Source of the DNA: Cyclobacterium xiamenense
GTDB lineage: Bacteria > Bacteroidota > Bacteroidia > Cytophagales > Cyclobacteriaceae
DNA length: 64,000 nucleotides
Direction: 5' to 3'
Assembly (NCBI RefSeq): GCF_009467825.1
Contig: NZ_WIOK01000003.1
Coordinates: forward strand, 186,001 to 250,000
Made by a program: the position numbers and the translations under genes. The notes below the pieces were generated by a model. That model saw nothing but the letters and a program-made list of their open reading frames with translations, was not told the DNA's origin and ran no database searches. This document shows, in pieces, positions 9,042 to 17,757 of this stretch. Numbering within the stretch: the first letter of the stretch is position 1; each line of letters starts with the position of its first letter.

Positions 9042-9756
9042 TGTATGTTAAAATTCTGTCCAATCCGTATAGAACCAAATTGGGGATTACAAATATGTGG
9101 TCTTTTGTTAAGCTTTCAAAGATTTCAGCATCTCCACCACAAATAAAGACCTTTACTTTGCCATAGCTCGCAGTAAACAGGCGGATGTACTCGTGTATTT
9201 CTCCCAGTACGCCGTGATAAATTCCGGACTTCATGCAAGTGCGTGTGTCCCTTCCTAAAAAGAAAGGAACCTCCTGTATCGGTTCCACCAGTGGAAGTCT
9301 CGCCGTAAATGCATGCATGGCCCTGGCCCGCAGTCCCATGCCGGGTGAAATCGCTCCCCCCTGGAAATTGTCGGAACCATCCATAAAATCGTAGGTGATG
9401 CAGGTGCCAAGGTCTATGCACAAGACCGCTCCGTCTGCTACGAATGCCCGTGCACCAATCACCGCTGCCAGCCGATCCAGCCCCAAGGTGTTGGGCGAGC
9501 GGTAATGGTTTTGTATAGGCAAGGGGGTCTCTTTGTCAAAAAACAAAAACGGAAAGTCAATTTTTTCCCTCAGGTCTTCCTCTGTCCAGTTTACGGACGC
9601 AATGAGTACCCTGTCACCTGCCGCGGGTTGCAACATGTCTGCCAGTGCTTCGTATCCGGTAACCGTAGCCGAATCTAGCAGTTGCCCCTGCATGAAGATC
9701 CCAGCTTTAATTCTGGTATTCCCGATATCTATCACCCAATTTCGTCTGTCTGGCAT
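9028..9756 (-). CDS. coaX: Type III pantothenate kinase CoaX
   Basis: Cytoplasmic ATP-dependent kinase that phosphorylates pantothenate, the first step of coenzyme A synthesis; type III enzymes are feedback-insensitive. The 242-residue protein shows the ASKHA-fold motifs: phosphate-1 loop VIDIGNTRIKAGIF at 8-21, PNTLGLDRLAA for substrate binding, CIDLGTCITYD for phosphate-2 and GGAISPGMGLRARAMH. Length is normal. It is the first gene of a minus-strand series that runs into outer-membrane protein genes, and is divergent from anmK across about 100 bases that must hold both promoters. Confidence 0.95.
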   Translation of the reverse strand: MPDRRNWVIDIGNTRIKAGIFMQGQLLDSATVTGYEALADMLQPAAGDRVLIASVNWTEEDLREKIDFPFLFFDKETPLPIQNHYRSPNTLGLDRLAAVIGARAFVADGAVLCIDLGTCITYDFMDGSDNFQGGAISPGMGLRARAMHAFTARLPLVEPIQEVPFFLGRDTRTCMKSGIYHGVLGEIHEYIRLFTASYGKVKVFICGGDAEIFESLTKDHIFVIPNLVLYGLDRILTYNVEN

Positions 9757-9826
9757 TGTCGCATTCCATAAACCCGTTCAAAATTAGTCATTTTACTTTG
9801 GAGGGGGATCGGCTACCTATTATTTT

Positions 9827-9834
9827 TATCTTTG
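9827..9834 (+). promoter_or_regulatory. Putative -7 element (TATCTTTG) for anmK
   Basis: Exact match to the Bacteroidota TAnnTTTG -7 box, 28 bases before the anmK ATG. A TTTG at 9797-9800 is the only nearby -33 candidate, and its 26-base spacing is longer than usual. Confidence 0.45.
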
Positions 9835-9862
9835 GTAAGCGGTTTTTAACAAACTTTAACCC

Positions 9863-10954
9863 ATGATCAACAACGACAGGTATAAGCTAATCGGGCTCAT
9901 GTCCGGCACGTCGGGTGACGGGCTGGACCTGGCCTTCTGCTCCTACGAAAAAAACAAGCAATGGGAGTTTGAGATCATACAAGCGGCCACCATCCCCTTT
10001 CCGGAGAAGCTGGGGCAATCGCTCCAATCTGCCCATTTGCTGGATGCAGAATCCCTGGAATTCCTTGATATCGCATTTGGAACCTGGATGGGACAGGTAG
10101 TCAGGGATTTTTGCACGAGGAATGCCTTTCAACCTGATGCCATTGCCTCCCATGGCCATACGGTATTTCACCGGCCCGAGAGGGGCATGACGCGCCAAAT
10201 CGGTAATGGACAGGCCCTATGCGAAGCCTCCGGGCTTCCCGTAATCAATGACTTTCGCATACTGGACGTGGTATTGGGTGGGCAGGGCGCTCCCCTCGTT
10301 CCTATTGGCGATGCCTTGCTTTTTCCGGACTTCGACTTTGCCTTAAACCTGGGAGGAATCGCCAATATATCGATGCATACGGGAGGCCAGCGGATTGCTT
10401 TTGATACCTGTCCCTTTAATTTGCTATTGAATCATTTTTCCAGGAAAGTAGGCAACACGTTTGACGCCGGTGGAAACCTGGCTCGTGAGGGAATGGTCAT
10501 TCCAGAATTGCTCGCCGACCTGGGCCAACTTCCCTATTATTCTCTTTCGGGAGCGAAATCACTTGGGAGGGAGCATATTGAAGCAGATTTTATTCCCTTA
10601 CTCGAAAAAGGTACCCATGCGATCCCGGATGTACTGGCTACGCTAATCGAACATTTCGCCGATAACATCGCCGGTGTCATCCAGCATCAGGAAAATCCGG
10701 GAACAAACAAAAAACAGCTACTGATCACGGGAGGAGGTGCGTATAACGTATTTTTTATCGAAAAACTTTCCGAAAAAATCGGAACATATGCAAACCTGAC
10801 GCTTCCCGAAAACGAAATCATCGATTTTAAAGAGGCCTTGGTGTTCGGGTTTTTAGGCGTCTTACGGCTACGCGGCGAAACCAACTGCCTGGCATCCGTG
10901 ACCGGTGCTTCCCGGGATTCCTGCGGTGGCACCGTTTTTGGGCTTTTCCCCTAA
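9863..10954 (+). CDS. anmK: Anhydro-N-acetylmuramic acid kinase AnmK
   Basis: Converts 1,6-anhydro-MurNAc, released from peptidoglycan by lytic transglycosylases, to MurNAc-6-phosphate with ATP, feeding cell-wall recycling. The 363-residue protein has the ATP-binding signature GLMSGTSGDGLDLA at 11-24, the SHGHTVFHRP motif near 94-103 that carries substrate contacts, the LNLGGIANIS phosphate-binding segment and a C-terminal LLITGGGAYN. Slightly shorter than the E. coli protein, as typical for the phylum. It is followed after 20 bases by the dehydrogenase homologue, so the two are probably co-transcribed. Confidence 0.95.
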   Translation: MINNDRYKLIGLMSGTSGDGLDLAFCSYEKNKQWEFEIIQAATIPFPEKLGQSLQSAHLLDAESLEFLDIAFGTWMGQVVRDFCTRNAFQPDAIASHGHTVFHRPERGMTRQIGNGQALCEASGLPVINDFRILDVVLGGQGAPLVPIGDALLFPDFDFALNLGGIANISMHTGGQRIAFDTCPFNLLLNHFSRKVGNTFDAGGNLAREGMVIPELLADLGQLPYYSLSGAKSLGREHIEADFIPLLEKGTHAIPDVLATLIEHFADNIAGVIQHQENPGTNKKQLLITGGGAYNVFFIEKLSEKIGTYANLTLPENEIIDFKEALVFGFLGVLRLRGETNCLASVTGASRDSCGGTVFGLFP

Positions 10955-10974
10955 ATTGAAATCAAACCAAGATA

Positions 10975-12201
10975 ATGAGAGAACTACTAAAAAAATTTGA
11001 AAACCGTCAACCGGAAATAGTTTTTGAATGGAGCGACAGCGAAACGGAAGCAGAAGGGTGGCTGGTCATTGATTCGCTTAGAGGCGGAGCAGCCGGTGGG
11101 GATACCCGAATGAAAAAGGGGCTGGAAAAAAAAGATGTGATCCAGCTGGCCAAAAATACCGCTATCAAATATACCATCTCCGGACCTCCGATTGGGGGGG
11201 CGAAAGCAGGTATTAATTTTGATCCGGAGGACCCCCGAAAAGAAGGTGTACTCAAAAGGTGGTTTCACGTGGTCTCCCCCATTCTCAAAAGCTACTTCGG
11301 TACCGGGGCCGGTATCCACATCAGCGAAAGCAAGGAACTGATTCCCCTGACCGAAAACCACGGCCTTTGGCATCCACAAGAAGGGATTGTCACCGGCCAT
11401 TTTACACCCGAAGGGCCAAAGAAAATTCGAAAGATCGGACAACTTAGGCAGGGCTTGTCCAAAATCATCGAAAACCCGGACTATTTCCCCCCGGGTTCGG
11501 CCAAGTACCGGGTAAGCGATATGATCACCGGATTCGGACTGGCGGCTGCTGTCCTGCACTACTACCAGCTGTGGGGAGGATCCGCCACCGGAAAAAAAGC
11601 AATGATACAGGGCTGGGGCAATGTGGGGGCAGCGGCCGCCTACTTCCTAGCCAAAGAAGGCGTACAGGTGGTCGGTATTTTATCCCTGGAGGGTGCCATC
11701 ATTGACCCGGATGGGTTGGATGAAGCAGCCATAACGAAATTGTTTTTGTCAAAAGAAAAAAACAAACTGGTGAGCACCAAACGAATCCCTTTCGAGGAAG
11801 GGAACGAAAAATTCTGGAATCTCTCCGCTGACATTTTCATTCCTGCCGCTAAATCCCGTCTGGTAGACAAAGCCAAATTAGAAAAATTGATGGCTGGAGG
11901 CCTGACCTTGATCGCTAGCGGGGCAAATTTTCCTTTTGCCGAAAACGACATTTTTATGGGACCTATCAGTACCCTCGCTGACGAAAAAATATCCCTCATC
12001 CCGGACTTTATCTCAAACGTGGGCATTTCCCGATTGGCGGCTTACCTCATGTCTGACCGCGTCCTACTTACCGATGAAGCCTTGTTTGGCGACGTCAGCA
12101 AAACCATTCACAAAGCCTTAAAACAATGCCATCAAGCACAGGGCAGTCCAAATAAAATCGCCCAAACGGCTTTGGAAATCGCCCTTCAACAGCTTGGTTA
12201 A
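10975..12201 (+). CDS. Glu/Leu/Phe/Val dehydrogenase family protein, atypical
   Basis: 408-residue homologue of NAD(P)-dependent amino-acid dehydrogenases. The dimerisation/substrate domain has RGGAAGGDTRM, then the two lysines expected for carboxylate binding and catalysis (IKYTISGPPIGGAKAGI). The Rossmann domain carries GWGNVGAAAAYFLAKEG near 210-226. Where active family members show Y-x4-D-[VM]-x-T, this protein reads YFGTGAGIHISES, so the catalytic aspartate is not visible. That could mean altered chemistry, a shifted acidic residue such as the nearby Glu, or a non-catalytic role. Substrate is unassigned. The gene follows anmK by 20 bases and ends before a large inverted repeat. Confidence 0.85.
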   Translation: MRELLKKFENRQPEIVFEWSDSETEAEGWLVIDSLRGGAAGGDTRMKKGLEKKDVIQLAKNTAIKYTISGPPIGGAKAGINFDPEDPRKEGVLKRWFHVVSPILKSYFGTGAGIHISESKELIPLTENHGLWHPQEGIVTGHFTPEGPKKIRKIGQLRQGLSKIIENPDYFPPGSAKYRVSDMITGFGLAAAVLHYYQLWGGSATGKKAMIQGWGNVGAAAAYFLAKEGVQVVGILSLEGAIIDPDGLDEAAITKLFLSKEKNKLVSTKRIPFEEGNEKFWNLSADIFIPAAKSRLVDKAKLEKLMAGGLTLIASGANFPFAENDIFMGPISTLADEKISLIPDFISNVGISRLAAYLMSDRVLLTDEALFGDVSKTIHKALKQCHQAQGSPNKIAQTALEIALQQLG

Positions 12202-12219
12202 GGGTTTACCGGGATTTAT

Positions 12220-12250
12220 GCGGTCAAAAATATCCACTATTTTTGACCGC
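12220..12250. repeat. Perfect inverted repeat, 13-bp arms
   Basis: Arms 12220-12232 and 12238-12250 are exact complements around TCCAC. It starts 19 bases after the dehydrogenase stop and 130 bases before the antiporter. No T-run follows on the plus strand, so it is either an atypical terminator or a dyad operator. Confidence 0.6.
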
Positions 12251-12379
12251 TCCCATTAATTTATTTGGTTCCTACACCACAAAATAACTAGTTTAGAGGA
12301 ATTTATTGCAACCGACCGATTTTCCAAGAGCCTTGGAAATGCTTTACTTAATCATTCTTTGACCAATAATTTGACGTGA

Positions 12380-13903
12380 ATGAAGAACTATTTCGCTTCA
12401 TGGTTCCTGCTATTTGGATTTCTTTTCCTGATTTCAAACCAAGTACAAGCCCGTTCTATTTCCCCATCTGAATCGATTGCATTGGCCGACCAACAAACCG
12501 AGGCGCCGCAATCTCCCATTACCGATTCGGTACATCCGGCCGAACCGGAACACGAAGCAGCGCATGGACATGCCCCGGCATGGTTGGTAATTCCCTTTGT
12601 AGCCCTGCTTCTCATGATTGCAACCGGACCCTTGTTTTACGAACATTTCTGGCACCATAATTATCCAAAAATTGCTGTCAGTCTGGCAGCCACCGTCGTC
12701 CTTTATTACCTCTTTGTCTTACACAACGTTCACAACCCGGTGCACGCCCTTGCTGAGTACGTACAATTCATTGCATTGCTCGCTTCCTTGTTTATTGCCT
12801 CCGGAGGCATCCTCATCGAAGTTGATAAGAAATCAACGGCTTTGGCAAATGTCACCTTGCTGGTAGTTGGTGCAGTTATTTCCAACCTGATCGGTACCAC
12901 TGGAGCCTCCATGTTGCTGATTCGTCCGTTCATACGCCTGAATAAAGACAACATCCAACCGTACCACATCATCTTCTTTATATTTATGGTGAGTAATATT
13001 GGCGGGTCGCTCACACCAATCGGAGATCCACCGCTCTTCCTAGGTTTCCTGAAAGGGGTGCCTTTTTTCTGGACCCTGACCCATAACTGGCCCGCATGGG
13101 TACTCGCCCTTACCATTCTGGCAATTCTATTTTACCTGATTGACCGACGATTTGGCGGAACGAAAGGGACGGCTGAGCTCGATGAGGAAGTAAGTTATTC
13201 CAACAAAATATCGCTTTCAGGAACCAAAAATTTTCTGTGGCTATTGGTCATCATCATTTCGGTCTTCCTGGATCCAAACGTCTTGGATTGGGTGCCTGCG
13301 ATTCATTACGACGGGCAGAAATTCAGTTTTATCAGGGAATCTATCATGTTTGCAGTGGCCTATTTATCCTTTAGATTTGCGGACAAAAAAGCCTTGACCG
13401 GGAATGAGTTTAATTTTGAGCCCATACGGGAAGTGGCATTTATCTTCATCGGTATCTTCGGGACGATGATGCCGGCGCTGGAACTGGTGGGTACCTTCGC
13501 GCAATCTGAGGAAGGAGCCGCCATGATTACCTACAATAGCCTGTATTGGGGCACCGGGCTGCTTTCCGGATTCCTGGATAATGCACCCACCTACCTGAAT
13601 TTTCTTGCCGCGGCCATGGCCTCCCAGGGAGCCGATATCAACGTGATACAACAGGTAAAGGACTTTGCTTTAAATAACTACCTGGATTCGTCTTTTGAAT
13701 TGATGGCCATCTCCATCGCATCGGTTTTCTTCGGCGCCATGACGTACATAGGCAATGGTCCCAATTTCATGGTCAAATCCATCGCTGAACAAAGCGGAAT
13801 AAAAATGCCCTCCTTTTTTGGGTATATTTTGCGATTTTCCATTCCCATCTTGCTACCGATCTTATTTATCACCTGGCTGGTCTTTTTCGCCTTTGCCGGG
13901 TAA
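12380..13903 (+). CDS. NhaD-type Na+/H+ antiporter (ion transporter superfamily)
   Basis: 507-residue polytopic inner-membrane protein of the NhaD/ArsB/CitMHS ion-transporter superfamily, likely exchanging Na+ for protons. A signal-like segment at 5-25 is followed by an Ala/Glu/His-rich loop (about 28-65) and about twelve hydrophobic segments. Family hallmarks are the two pseudo-symmetric loops: VVGAVISNLIGTTGASMLLI near 157-176 with GGSLTPIGDPPLFLGFL near 212-228, and the later SGFLDNAPTYLNFLA near 395-409. The long N-terminal extension before the first core helix is also seen in other Bacteroidota members. A sodium antiporter would fit a marine or saline habitat, which is inference. Confidence 0.85.
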   Translation: MKNYFASWFLLFGFLFLISNQVQARSISPSESIALADQQTEAPQSPITDSVHPAEPEHEAAHGHAPAWLVIPFVALLLMIATGPLFYEHFWHHNYPKIAVSLAATVVLYYLFVLHNVHNPVHALAEYVQFIALLASLFIASGGILIEVDKKSTALANVTLLVVGAVISNLIGTTGASMLLIRPFIRLNKDNIQPYHIIFFIFMVSNIGGSLTPIGDPPLFLGFLKGVPFFWTLTHNWPAWVLALTILAILFYLIDRRFGGTKGTAELDEEVSYSNKISLSGTKNFLWLLVIIISVFLDPNVLDWVPAIHYDGQKFSFIRESIMFAVAYLSFRFADKKALTGNEFNFEPIREVAFIFIGIFGTMMPALELVGTFAQSEEGAAMITYNSLYWGTGLLSGFLDNAPTYLNFLAAAMASQGADINVIQQVKDFALNNYLDSSFELMAISIASVFFGAMTYIGNGPNFMVKSIAEQSGIKMPSFFGYILRFSIPILLPILFITWLVFFAFAG

Positions 13904-14020
13904 CCTACGCGCCGAACACCAGGCAACGTAAAGACCTGTAAAACCTATGGGATACTTTTTCCCAATTGAATGGATCAGAGAGCTACCGAGCCCTATACGC
14001 TGCGATCTCCTCCATAAAAC

Positions 14021-14059
14021 CAAACGGTGCAACCCCTACGTGAGGAGCTGCACCGTTTG
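14021..14059. terminator. Stem-loop between convergent genes
   Basis: 11-bp perfect stem (14021-14031 with 14049-14059) with a 17-base loop, between the antiporter (plus) and a lipoprotein gene (minus). There is no strong T-run, so its role as terminator is inferred mainly from position. Confidence 0.55.
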
Positions 14060-14083
14060 TTCGCTGACAGTTCCGGGCGTTGC

Positions 14084-14656
14084 TTACTTGCTCACAGACG
14101 CACGTACTTCCAGACGGGTGGGTCCCATGAACCAGACCTTTTGGTTTCCCTTGAGCTGGTATTCGACCAGGTCTTCGTTATCATCCAAAAATAAGACACC
14201 ATTCACTTCCGATTGGTAAAATAAATTACTCGTCACTGTCTCTATGCGAATCGCTTCGATCCGCTCCCCATGCTTTTGTACAAGGATTTGCTGTACGGTT
14301 CCTTTTTCTCCGGGCTTGAGGGCATGAATCAATCGTCCGTCTTCCTCGGTAGTTTCGTAAGACGTGGCCAGTGCCGCCTTGTTGATATCGGCCTGAAAAA
14401 AAAAGTCCAGTTCCTTTCGCCAGGCTTCCTCGTCCGGTTCAAACCGAGCTTCCTCGACTTCCTCGTTGAAGCGAATGGTCTTAGACACGGCGGCTCCCGC
14501 GCGTTGGGCGATCTTCTCTTCCAGGAAATCGGACACCGGAAAATACCGATCAATTTGCGTCGGATTGGCGAATGGTGCATCCGCATCCTCCTTGCACGAA
14601 AACAAGACCGGTGCCGCGAGTGCCAGTATCAAAAACCTGCGGAATAGGGGGTTCAT
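14084..14656 (-). CDS. Hypothetical lipoprotein
   Basis: 190-residue protein with a lipoprotein signal peptide (MNPLFRRFLILALAAPVLF then SC, lipid-Cys at residue 21). The mature part is acidic, with no membrane segment and no motif I recognise. Its middle (IHALKPGEKGTVQQILVQKHG and following) reads like alternating strands, so a small beta-rich periplasmic domain is plausible. The start overlaps the gpmI stop by four bases (ATGA), so it is translated with a glycolytic enzyme although its function is presumably envelope-related. I could not assign a family. Confidence 0.75.
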   Translation of the reverse strand: MNPLFRRFLILALAAPVLFSCKEDADAPFANPTQIDRYFPVSDFLEEKIAQRAGAAVSKTIRFNEEVEEARFEPDEEAWRKELDFFFQADINKAALATSYETTEEDGRLIHALKPGEKGTVQQILVQKHGERIEAIRIETVTSNLFYQSEVNGVLFLDDNEDLVEYQLKGNQKVWFMGPTRLEVRASVSK

Positions 14657-16185
14657 GAATGGTCCTTCAGGAGAATGGTTCCGGTCATTTCCTGTGGCGG
14701 CTCCAACCCGATCAGCTTCAAAATCGTGGGCGCCAGGTCTCCCAACTTACCATCCATTACTTCCAGACGGTCGTTTTTGTCTACCATGATGCAGGGAACC
14801 AAATTGGTGGTGTGTGCCGTGTTTGGGGTTCCATCCGGGTTCACCATGCAATCGCTGTTGCCGTGATCGGCGATGACAATCACCGTGTAATCATTTTCCA
14901 GCGCCGTTTCAATGACCGAAGCGGCACATTCATCCACCGCCTCACAGGCTTTTACCGCCGCATCAAAAACACCGGTGTGCCCCACCATATCCGCGTTTGC
15001 AAAATTCAGGCAAATAAAATCCGCTTCCCTCTTCGGTAACTCCTGATTTATTTTCTTTGCAATTTCGTAGGCAGACATCTCTGGCTGCAAATCGTAGGTG
15101 GCTACTTTGGGTGAGTTGCAGAGAATCCTGCTTTCTCCTTCAAACGCCTTCTCTCTGCCTCCAGAAAAGAAAAAAGTCACATGGGGGTATTTTTCCGTTT
15201 CAGCGATGCGTATTTGTTTTTTGTGGTGCTGTTCCAATACCGCCCCCAAGGTATTACTCAAGTTGTCTTTTTCAAAAACCACCGGAATACCCTCAAAATT
15301 TTCATCATACAGGGTGAAGGTGATGTAATTCAACGCTAACTTTTTCATGTTGTAATCCGGGAAATCCTTCTGTGTGAGCACCTCCGTAATTTCCCTTCCC
15401 CGATCTGTTCGAAAATTAAAACAAATGACCGTATCTCCTTCCTCAATCGTCGCCAATGGCTTACCGGTTTCGTCTACCTGAATAATTGGGCGAATGAATT
15501 CGTCCGTGACACCATTGGCATAGGATTTCCGGATGGCAGAAAGCATGTCTTTTGATTTTTCTCCCTCACCGTGCACCATGGCATCGTAGGCTAGTTTCAC
15601 GCGCTCCCAGCGTTTGTCCCGATCCATTGCATAATACCTCCCGACGATGGAAGCGATTTTACCCACCGATCCTTCGCAATGGATTTTGAGATCCTCCAAA
15701 AAACGAAGTCCACTCTTCGGGTCGGTATCCCGTCCATCGGTGAATGCATGGATAAAAACATCCTCCATGCCATTGTCCCGGGCCGCGTCACACAAGCCCT
15801 TCAAATGGAAAATGTGTGCGTGAACCCCTCCGTCTGACACCAGTCCAACCAAATGCACCTTTTTACCGTTGACTTTTGCATCGTCAAAAGCAGCCTTAAG
15901 CACGGGGTCCCTGGATAATGCCCCTTCCTGAACCGCTTTATTTATTTTTACCAAATCCTGGTACACGACCCTTCCGGCACCTATATTCATGTGACCCACT
16001 TCCGAGTTGCCCATTTGTCCCTCCGGTAGCCCTACGGCCAGGCCGGACGCATCTAGCCGCGAATGGGGATACTTCTCATACAAACTATCGATAAACGGGG
16101 TCTTGGCTTTATCAATCGCAGAAACTTCTGGGTTGGGAGCAATTCCCCACCCATCCAGGATCATTAATAAAACTTTCTTATTCAT
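14653..16185 (-). CDS. gpmI: 2,3-bisphosphoglycerate-independent phosphoglycerate mutase
   Basis: Mn-dependent glycolytic enzyme interconverting 3- and 2-phosphoglycerate. The 510-residue length is normal. The alkaline-phosphatase-like core shows LMILDGWG with metal ligand Asp11, the phosphoserine loop QMGNSEVGHMNIGAGR with Ser61, HAFTDGRDTDP, FNFRTDRGREIT in the substrate-binding domain, and C-terminal metal motifs NFANADMVGHTG and VIADHGNSD. All catalytic ligands appear present. The downstream lipoprotein gene overlaps by four bases. Divergent from the DUF4783 gene across about 250 bases in which I see no feature beyond AT-rich sequence. Confidence 0.96.
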   Translation of the reverse strand: MNKKVLLMILDGWGIAPNPEVSAIDKAKTPFIDSLYEKYPHSRLDASGLAVGLPEGQMGNSEVGHMNIGAGRVVYQDLVKINKAVQEGALSRDPVLKAAFDDAKVNGKKVHLVGLVSDGGVHAHIFHLKGLCDAARDNGMEDVFIHAFTDGRDTDPKSGLRFLEDLKIHCEGSVGKIASIVGRYYAMDRDKRWERVKLAYDAMVHGEGEKSKDMLSAIRKSYANGVTDEFIRPIIQVDETGKPLATIEEGDTVICFNFRTDRGREITEVLTQKDFPDYNMKKLALNYITFTLYDENFEGIPVVFEKDNLSNTLGAVLEQHHKKQIRIAETEKYPHVTFFFSGGREKAFEGESRILCNSPKVATYDLQPEMSAYEIAKKINQELPKREADFICLNFANADMVGHTGVFDAAVKACEAVDECAASVIETALENDYTVIVIADHGNSDCMVNPDGTPNTAHTTNLVPCIMVDKNDRLEVMDGKLGDLAPTILKLIGLEPPQEMTGTILLKDHS

Positions 16186-16432
16186 GTTTTTTTTTATTGG
16201 TTATACGCAAACAAAAATTCCGGAGGCTCCCAGAGCCCGTGACCCGGCTGTTCCTCCTGAAGGGATACATCTTGAGGCATCATTCACTGCCTCGCAAATA
16301 TAAGATAATTAAAGATAGGGCTCAGCAAATTATCCAATAATCTCCCCTGCGTATCCCCAGGTCCTTGTAACTACCTTACCTGCTTCCGCCGCTACCCTAG
16401 ATTTTGGCCTGGATTTTGTGGCGGGAAAAATC

Positions 16433-16834
16433 ATGTTTTGTTTGATCCCCAAATTCATTGCGATTGGCTTTTTCGTTTGTTGGTTACCAATGCTTACCCT
16501 CGCTCAGGAGCAGGAAAATGACCTTGCATTTGCCATGCAACGGGGCTCCATCCAGGAAATCTCGAAATACCTGGACGATCGGGTGGAAATTAGCTTTGAT
16601 AACACCAAACGCGACTTCTCCAGAAATCAGGCAGAGATTGTACTGAGAGACTTTTTTAAAAACCAACCCTCGGAGGGATTTGAGTTGCAGCAAAAAGGGC
16701 AAACCAGCACAAGCCTTTCTTACCTGATCGGCACGTATCGTTCCAGTAGGGGTGATTTTCGCGTGCTGATCCGCCACAAGAAAAGGGACGAGCATTCCTT
16801 CCTTATTTACAGCATGGATTTTATCCGGCACTAA
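16433..16834 (+). CDS. DUF4783 (NTF2-like) secreted protein
   Basis: 133-residue exported protein of the Bacteroidota family DUF4783, whose fold is NTF2-like. The ATG at 16433 is preferred to a GTG five codons upstream; it leads into a signal peptide (IPKFIAIGFFVCWLPMLTLAQ). The mature sequence has the family pattern: a DLAFAMQRGSIQEISKYLD helix, VEISFDN, QAEIVLRDFFKNQ, then strand segments ending in FLIYSMDFIR. No catalytic residues are evident. It lies 44 bases upstream of nadC on the same strand, a neighbourhood I recall for this family, but no functional link is established. Confidence 0.82.
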   Translation: MFCLIPKFIAIGFFVCWLPMLTLAQEQENDLAFAMQRGSIQEISKYLDDRVEISFDNTKRDFSRNQAEIVLRDFFKNQPSEGFELQQKGQTSTSLSYLIGTYRSSRGDFRVLIRHKKRDEHSFLIYSMDFIRH

Positions 16835-16878
16835 TTTAGCCCTGCCTGTTTCAAAATATTTCTTACTTTTGACGTACC

Positions 16879-17757
16879 ATGCAGGAATACCTAACGAAAG
16901 AGCGATTAACCAGTTTCATACAGGCGGCATTTCAGGAGGATGTGGGCGAGGGAGATCACTCCACGCTAGCCGCAGTCCCGGCCGATCAGCCTGGCAAAGC
17001 CCAGTTACTTATCAAAGAACCGGGGGTCATCGCAGGTCTTGAACTGGCGAAAATGATCTTTCATTTTCACGATCCCGAATTACAGGTCGAAACCCAGGTA
17101 GCGGACGGACAAACAGTTGGGCCCGGACAAATCGGATTTTGGGTAACTGGAAAGGCTGCTTCCATCCTCACCACCGAACGATTGGTTTTGAATTGCATGC
17201 AACGCATGAGTGGAATTGCAACCAAAACCAAAGCAATGCATGCCCTGATTCAGCATACCAACGCGCGGCTACTGGATACCCGGAAAACCACACCCAATTT
17301 TCGCATGTTGGAAAAATGGGCCGTTTCAATAGGAGGAGGAAAAAATCACCGATTTGCCCTGTACGACATGATCATGCTAAAGGATAACCACATCGACTTT
17401 GCGGGTGGCATATCCCGGGCGATAACTGCTGCGAAAACCTACCTGCAACGCGAGGAACTGAACCTAAAAATTGAAATCGAAACCCGCAGTCTCGACGAGG
17501 TCAGGGAAGTCATGCGCGTAGGAGGGGTGGACATCATCATGCTTGACAACATGGACGTCCCAACCATGAAAGAGGCGGTACGCATGATTGGTGGTCGCTA
17601 CGAGACGGAAGCCTCGGGCGGTATCGATGAGCAACGTATTGTACCTATTGCCGAATCCGGCGTTGATTATATTTCGGTTGGAGCACTCACCCACCACGTG
17701 AAAAGCCTGGATATTAGTTTGAAGGCCGTACGGTCTCCGCAGCAAATTGCAGACTAA
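16879..17757 (+). CDS. nadC: Nicotinate-nucleotide pyrophosphorylase (carboxylating)
   Basis: Quinolinate phosphoribosyltransferase: quinolinate plus PRPP gives nicotinate mononucleotide, in de novo NAD synthesis. The 292-residue protein shows the conserved EDVGEGDHS near 20-28, RMSGIATKT, the RKTTPNFRMLEKWAVSIGGG active-site segment with its Arg and Lys, HRFALYDMIMLKDNH, IEIETRSLDEV and EASGGIDEQ. All fit an active enzyme. A TACTTTTG box at 16864-16871 ends seven bases before the ATG, which would give an almost leaderless transcript if used. The 3' end overlaps the convergent ABC exporter gene by 44 bases. Confidence 0.96.
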   Translation: MQEYLTKERLTSFIQAAFQEDVGEGDHSTLAAVPADQPGKAQLLIKEPGVIAGLELAKMIFHFHDPELQVETQVADGQTVGPGQIGFWVTGKAASILTTERLVLNCMQRMSGIATKTKAMHALIQHTNARLLDTRKTTPNFRMLEKWAVSIGGGKNHRFALYDMIMLKDNHIDFAGGISRAITAAKTYLQREELNLKIEIETRSLDEVREVMRVGGVDIIMLDNMDVPTMKEAVRMIGGRYETEASGGIDEQRIVPIAESGVDYISVGALTHHVKSLDISLKAVRSPQQIAD

